Shown here piece after piece: positions 58,574 to 64,000 of a DNA stretch of 64,000 nucleotides. Numbering within the stretch: position 1 is the stretch's first letter; every line of letters starts with the position of its first letter. Below the pieces are notes generated by a model, which was not told the origin of the DNA, did no database searches, and saw nothing but the letters and a program-made list of their open reading frames with translations. Made by a program: the position numbers and the translations under genes. Origin of the DNA: Kitagawia praeruptora (lineage: Eukaryota; Streptophyta; Magnoliopsida; Apiales; Apiaceae); NCBI GenBank assembly GCA_037693485.1, contig CM075351.1, forward strand, positions 155,872,501 through 155,936,500, in the 5' to 3' direction.

Positions 58574-59498
58574 AAAACAGATTAACCTATAATTAAACTA
58601 CCCTTCTACTTAACTCTTAACTTATACTACTCTACATTCACACTAACTAAAAGATAGGTTGACTAAAATATAGGTCTAATTGCTTTTCAAAAATAATGTT
58701 CTATTTAAGAAACGAAAACATAGACAAACTATGAAAAATTGCCCAAAATACCCGATATATTACATTGCCCTGCCCATTTTACCCGTTTTTGGTCAGTGCG
58801 ACCTTTTTACCCACCAGATACGCTATATCCTATGGCGTTCCATCATGTTTTAACTTATCTATGTTGGTAAACATAGATCTTTATTGTTATTCATCCTTGT
58901 TCTTTGAGAATTATAAAAATTAGTTTTCGGTAATTTTTGTTTACTTTGGAGTTCAATTATAGACTGAAATTAAGTTTTGTTGGAAGTATTGGTTACTATA
59001 AGTGTGGGAGAACTACCGGTGAACTGAATTCATTAGTTTAGTATTGTTAAAGTAGCAGAATTATTGTGCACAAGAAGTGTTTGAAAATTTGACTGAGAGA
59101 ATCAGCTCTCAGCATTCTATGTTACCAAGACCCATAAACAAAGCAGCCTCCTCCGCGAGTGAATCGGCACCATGCCTCAATGAAGCAATCAATGGAGGAG
59201 CAGTCAATTGTGCAAACACCAACATCAGTTGAGGCATATCATGTCAATACGACTTAGCAACAGGCGTATCCTCTTGAAACCAAATGTGCCGTATCCATTG
59301 AATACTCCGAGGTTTACAGCGTATCCAGTTCATTCTTGTCAGCTTCAGGCGTATCCATTCGACACTACTATGGAGTCAGCGTGTTCATTTAAAACTACTC
59401 ACCTGGAGGCGTGTCCGGTGCTTCCAACATTTAAGCGTATTTGTGCTTCTTCCCGTTCCTTTTTCAATTCTTTTCCACATTTTTTGCGTATCAAGTTG
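58574..59498 (+). pseudogene. Duplicate of the decapeptide-repeat remnant
   Basis: Same 30-bp repeat and the same breaks as at 38301-39225, so the decay predates the duplication. Confidence 0.6.
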
Positions 59499-59503
59499 AT
59501 ACT

Positions 59504-62500
59504 TGTAAGAACCCAGATTTTTGCTAGAATTAAAACTTTTTAGTATGTAATAATATGGGAACGAATAGTGGTTATGACTGCGATGTAACGAAGATCTATT
59601 AAATGAATGGAATGGATTTGAATTCAACTATTTATATGTCATGCAGAATACTTTTGGTTGAAGGCATAGATAAGAATGATCTATCTCCTGAGAATATAAG
59701 TATATTACTTCAAGTAAGATTATTCTTGTGCCATCCAAATCAATATCTATTATAAGTCCAGCGGTTTCGTAAAAAGGTTAAGAAGCACCCGAGAGTGAAC
59801 CAGGTTCATTTTCCTAATTATAGGAATTAAATAAAAATAAGTGATGAATAGTGATTTTGGTGGAATTTGGAATATTATTATAATAATGTTATACCCGGTA
59901 TTTGGAACGGATTTCTGAGTTCGTATTAGTGATCCAGGAAGAAAATAAGTGTATGTAAAAGCTGTCGGATTCAGAAAAAGAGCACTTTTATTTTCTCCGA
60001 GATTTCCCTGGACACTGCAAGACTTAAGGATTTATAAAAGGGAATTAAGGAATTTAAATTCGAGAAGTATTAAGAAAGATGAGGAATAGTATTATAAATA
60101 TTAAGAAGGTTTTCGGTAAAACCCTAACTAGAAACGAATGAGTTATTCCTACGAACGATCAATCGAATCGAGCAATAACCGGACAAAAGAGCAAGCAGAG
60201 ACTAAGATGCATGCATGTGCTATGTATAAAATATCTACTAACCAAACTAGAATCAAGGAACTAGAACCATTAGAGATCAACTAGTACTTAGCAAATCAAA
60301 TCACTTGGTTAAGCCTTAAACCATCCAATCTTCAACACTTGTCCTCCCATTTTCATCATCTAGTGCATCACACTCCACTAACACCACTTGAAGAAGATAT
60401 TATCCAAGTAAACATCACTTTATGCATTATTACAAAAAGATCAACCAAGCAAGAACTCATCTTCTCTCCAAAAAAACAAACATTCGGCTTTTTCAATAAT
60501 TCCAAACTCAAAATTCAACTTCCAACCATTTGTTGATCTTGAAACTTTTATGGTGAGACTTACATTTCATATAAATGATCTCCTCAAAATCCTAGCTTCA
60601 ATCTCTTCTTTTTCCATTTTCAAAAAAATGATTTAAGAGGAGGGTGAATAGTGTTTTCATGAACTAATCTTGTTTTTTCTTGTTTTTCATGGTTGATTTA
60701 GCAAGCTTAAGCACTTCTAAGGATCATACCAAGCATAGTGAGGCTAGATCATACTCCAAGGAAGGTATAACAACTTGAAACCCTAGGCTTTACCTTGAGA
60801 TTTTGCATGCTCTTGATGGGTTTTAGTATAAGATGTGATATTAGCATGATTATAAGCATGATTGTGATTTAGATTTGATAAATGTTAAAAATAGTTTAGA
60901 TGAACGGAAAGGCATTGCTTGGCCTCAGTTCATGGTGATATATCATGTATATGTTGTTTGGGATGGATACCTTGATTATTGGAAGGTTTGGAATTTAGAA
61001 ATATTCGATTTATAGCCGTCGTAATGCCGAAATTTCGTTAACATTAAGAACACGAATTTGACAGAAGGTATAACTCACTGATTAGCTTCGACTTTTGCCA
61101 TGATTAGCTAGATTATGTTATGAGCTTCGTTTTGATATAAAGATCGCATGAAACGGGCTTACGGTTTAGGAGTTATGATTAAATTCGTAAAAGTGGTTCG
61201 GAACCGTAATCAAAAGTTCGTAACCGAAATTGATTCCCTTTAATGTTGTTTAATCAGTGGCGAATCGTGATAATTAAATAATAGAGATAAAAAGGAAGGT
61301 GTGGGAGAAGACCGCATGTCGAATGGATCGTTTTCCGATTTTATAAAAATGTTCGAATCATGGTTAAGTACGAAAGTACCCCTAAGAGGTATACTTGGTT
61401 ATAACTTCGGTAAACCACTTAGAAAACGATCGATAAATATCGAGGTCTAATCTTTCGACTTTAAAACTTATACGACTTAAATACTTACCATATGTAAGTG
61501 TAATGTCATGCTTTAGTAACGAATAAGTATCGGGTAATAAAAGCAATAGTAAGAGTGAATTAGAGGGGTATAACGAAACGACTTGAAAACGTGTTTCGAT
61601 TTAAGTTAAGTTTATACGTAACCTTTTGAAAGGTGTTAAGTGATTAATCCCGAATGCCTTGGCTAATTATAGATCATCAGGCTGACCCGGGACACGCTAC
61701 TACTACCCCTACTCGTACTCGATTTCCAGGCAAGTTTTCGAACCTTTCTTTTTAAAGGCTGTTGTTGTGAATATATATATATGTATGTGTTTTCAGTATA
61801 CAGATGCCATAGCATGCATGCCTGTTCTCGAATTATTTTGAAAATGCTTGTTCCCTGAATTATTGTTGGCTTATAAGTTAGATAGTTAGTATATCAATTA
61901 TAAGCCGGAAATTACTAAGACCCTTAAGCAAAGGGCATCTGAATCTCATTCTTTGACTATAGACCGGGAGTCGTTATTCCTTGATATATTGATATTATTT
62001 TCAGAGGAAAATAACGAAGTAAATATTTTCCATTTATTATCTGGCGAATATTGTTGTTATATTCCCTTGAGATTATTTGATAAATATTATTCGGATTATC
62101 CATCAGATGTTTATTTATTCGAGTAATATTATATATTTAATATTCATCTAGAGTCGATTAAATATTCGAATATTATTTCGAACCCTCAGTTAAGTTATTT
62201 AATTATAGAATGTTCATTCTTATTTACTCGATAAATATTATTTTGAATATTCATTCGAGTTTATTTATTTAATGAATATTATTTTAATATTCATTCAAGC
62301 CTTATTTATTTAAATGAATATTAATTCGAATATTCATTCAATCTCTATTTATTTTATAAATATCAGTTGAACATTGATTCAAACTCCAGTTATTCGATAA
62401 ATATTACTTTGAATATTCCCTTGAGATAAGGAATATTACCTTCGACCTTTATTTAAATTCGATTCAATTATTGAACATAATTTCAAATATTCATTAGATA

Positions 62501-64000
62501 ATCATTTCTTCGATAAATATTATTAAGTTGAATATTCATTATTTATTCAATGAATATTGTCCCAAATATTAAGTCGATAATTATTCCATCAATATGTACC
62601 CTTCTTGAGTCGAATATTCTCTATTGATTCAATAAATATTATCTCCAATGTCCATCTGACGGTTACTCCATCAATAAACATTGTTATTGATTTGAATATT
62701 CATTATTTGTTCAATGAATATTATTCTGAATATTTATTCAAAGATTATTCCGAACAACCCTTTTTCAATATCTATGATTTAATAAATATTCTTGGAATAT
62801 TTATTTAATTCTTCTAACTCGTTTCAAAGATACTTGGTTTCATTCACATAGTATCATCAACCCTAAAAAATTATATAAATTATTTCAGAGTCCTATTATT
62901 ATTATTATATTATCAAGGAAGGTTCTCAGTGATTCCATTCTCCCTTCGATTCTATTATAAGGGAACCCTACTTGAGGAATGTTATTTATCTTGTGACTGC
63001 CCGGTCATAAATTATTCGTTCACTCGCAACTTGGTTGCTGTTATTCATGGTATTACGTGTACCCACTCATTATTCGAGGGGTAAGAATGTTGGAACAAGT
63101 CATTATCCATTAACAAGCAACAGCTTGGGAAATATTGGTAAATTTTCCTTTCCATTTAGATATGACTACCTTGTGGAGTTTTATCAACAAGTATTATACT
63201 TGGGGAAAGGGGGACGAACTTTACGTTTCAAAGTTATGGATGTGGAATGAACTAGGAGACGCGTAAGTGGCCGAGTGGCGCCGGTCCAGCAATAGCCCAC
63301 CCGTTGGCTTAGGAGTTCCAGAAGGCGGTAGACAAGTAAATCCGTCGGAGCTACCTTCTACATGTAGAGAACGACTGATGAGATGCATGACATACGACTG
63401 ATCCCCGTAAATGTCAGGGCATCTGGCGCGGCAATGCTCCCGTATTAGTTCATCACTCAATGTTGAAAATTTTCTGCAACATCATCATAGTTGGCAGAGT
63501 TGAAAAGTATTTCAAACTGGAATTGCAATATCATTCTGCAAGTTCCTATTTTTATGAAAATGATGCTATCTTGCTTATTTTGGCATAGCATATGCTTCCA
63601 CAAAATATACACCTATTGAGTTACCTTGTAACTTCATCCTTTATATTAAACTGGCAATATTTTCTCTAATGCATGGCATATGATTTCAAACATATCTTTG
63701 AACTGGCTTATATATTACTGCACAGTTATATATTGTTGGTGGGCTGTTGCTCACCCTTGCTTATTTATTATGTCACAACAACAGCTAGGTCACATGGCCC
63801 GCGTCAGGCGCACTCGGCGCAAGCAGGTTACCCGCCCCGCAGGGCTCCCCGTTGATATCATCGCTGCCATTGCTGAGGTAGCATAGCTCAGCAGCCTTGA
63901 TTTCTAGTTTACTTATATGTATCAATAATGATTAATCAACGGCAAAACTTTTAAACTTATGATGTTATCCTTTTGGCTTGTAATAACTTTTATTCGTAAC
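59504..64000 (+). mobile_element. Duplicate of the solo LTR, cut by window end
   Basis: Begins TGTAAGAACCC after ATACT (59499-59503) and matches 39231-43729. The right end lies beyond the window, so whether this copy is also solo cannot be seen. Confidence 0.88.

Larger units (their letters stand above)
56133..64000 (+). repeat. Second copy of 35857-43729 (tandem 20.3-kb duplication)
   Basis: The sequence from AAATATTGTAAGCC (35857) is repeated from 56133 to the window end. The offset is 20276 bp, falling to 20274, 20273 and 20271 after three small indels. By eye I find about nine differences in 7.87 kb: 36551/56827 A-C, 37091 TG loss, 37346 T-G, a T loss near 57835, 38560-region C-T, 39487-region C-T, an AT-repeat step near 61777, 41697-region T-C and 43193-region G-A. 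The left junction joins SIRE-like sequence to the CACTA-1 intron without filler. Confidence 0.93.

Noticed and set aside
56133..64000. Second copy as the other LTR of one giant retrotransposon
   Set aside because: The repeated block starts in a CACTA intron, includes a CACTA right end and part of a solo LTR with its own target duplication, and lacks TG...CA borders.

Overview
This window is plant nuclear DNA (angiosperm; asterid and possibly Apiaceae, a tentative guess from the look of the ribosomal spacer). It is almost entirely nested repeats. I see no intact conventional host gene. The only long intact reading frames belong to retrotransposons, and the host-gene sequence present is captured or broken fragments.

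Layout. (1) 1-3515 looks like the 3' part of a 45S rDNA intergenic spacer plus 5' external transcribed spacer: two Pol I promoter-like boxes about 1.65 kb apart, a G/T-rich minisatellite, a 323-bp tandem repeat and a late-ETS-like end. It stops before any 18S sequence and joins a 171-bp satellite at about 3523. (2) That satellite (3524-3941, resuming 27001-27115) is split by a 23-kb insertion with a 5-bp AATTT target duplication. The insertion is a minus-strand Ty3/gypsy-type element with THREE 4.6-kb LTRs and two internal regions. Variants in the middle LTR show it to be a recombinant of the two outer LTRs. Its left internal region carries a very young 6.9-kb Athila-like element (8948-15848) with apparently identical LTRs and one 465-codon gag/pol-remnant ORF. 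(3) 27116-38300 is CACTA (En/Spm)-related DNA: a glycine-rich Transposase_24-type gene, broken by frameshifts and by a second, nested CACTA element (30950-34972) that has captured exons of a kinesin-12-like motor gene. (4) 38301-43912 holds a decapeptide-repeat coding remnant interrupted by a 4.7-kb solo LTR with ATACT target duplication. (5) 43913-49918 is a patchwork: an AT microsatellite, an internally deleted copia element, a DDB2-like exon with a nonsense codon, and the left ends of two more CACTA elements. (6) 49919-56132 is a gypsy LTR fragment into which a SIRE/Maximus-like copia element (minus strand) inserted; only its 3' LTR and 3' ORF (813 codons) are present. (7) From 56133 to the window end the sequence repeats 35857-43729 at about 99.9% identity, as a tandem duplication of about 20.3 kb or an assembly duplication.

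How the parts relate: the order of insertion can be read from nesting and target duplications. Satellite came first, then the gypsy element, then unequal LTR crossover, then the Athila-like insertion. Separately, CACTA-1 was followed by CACTA-2. The shared frameshift in both copies shows CACTA-1 was already dead before the 20-kb duplication. Family names rest on motif recognition by eye; no database search was possible.
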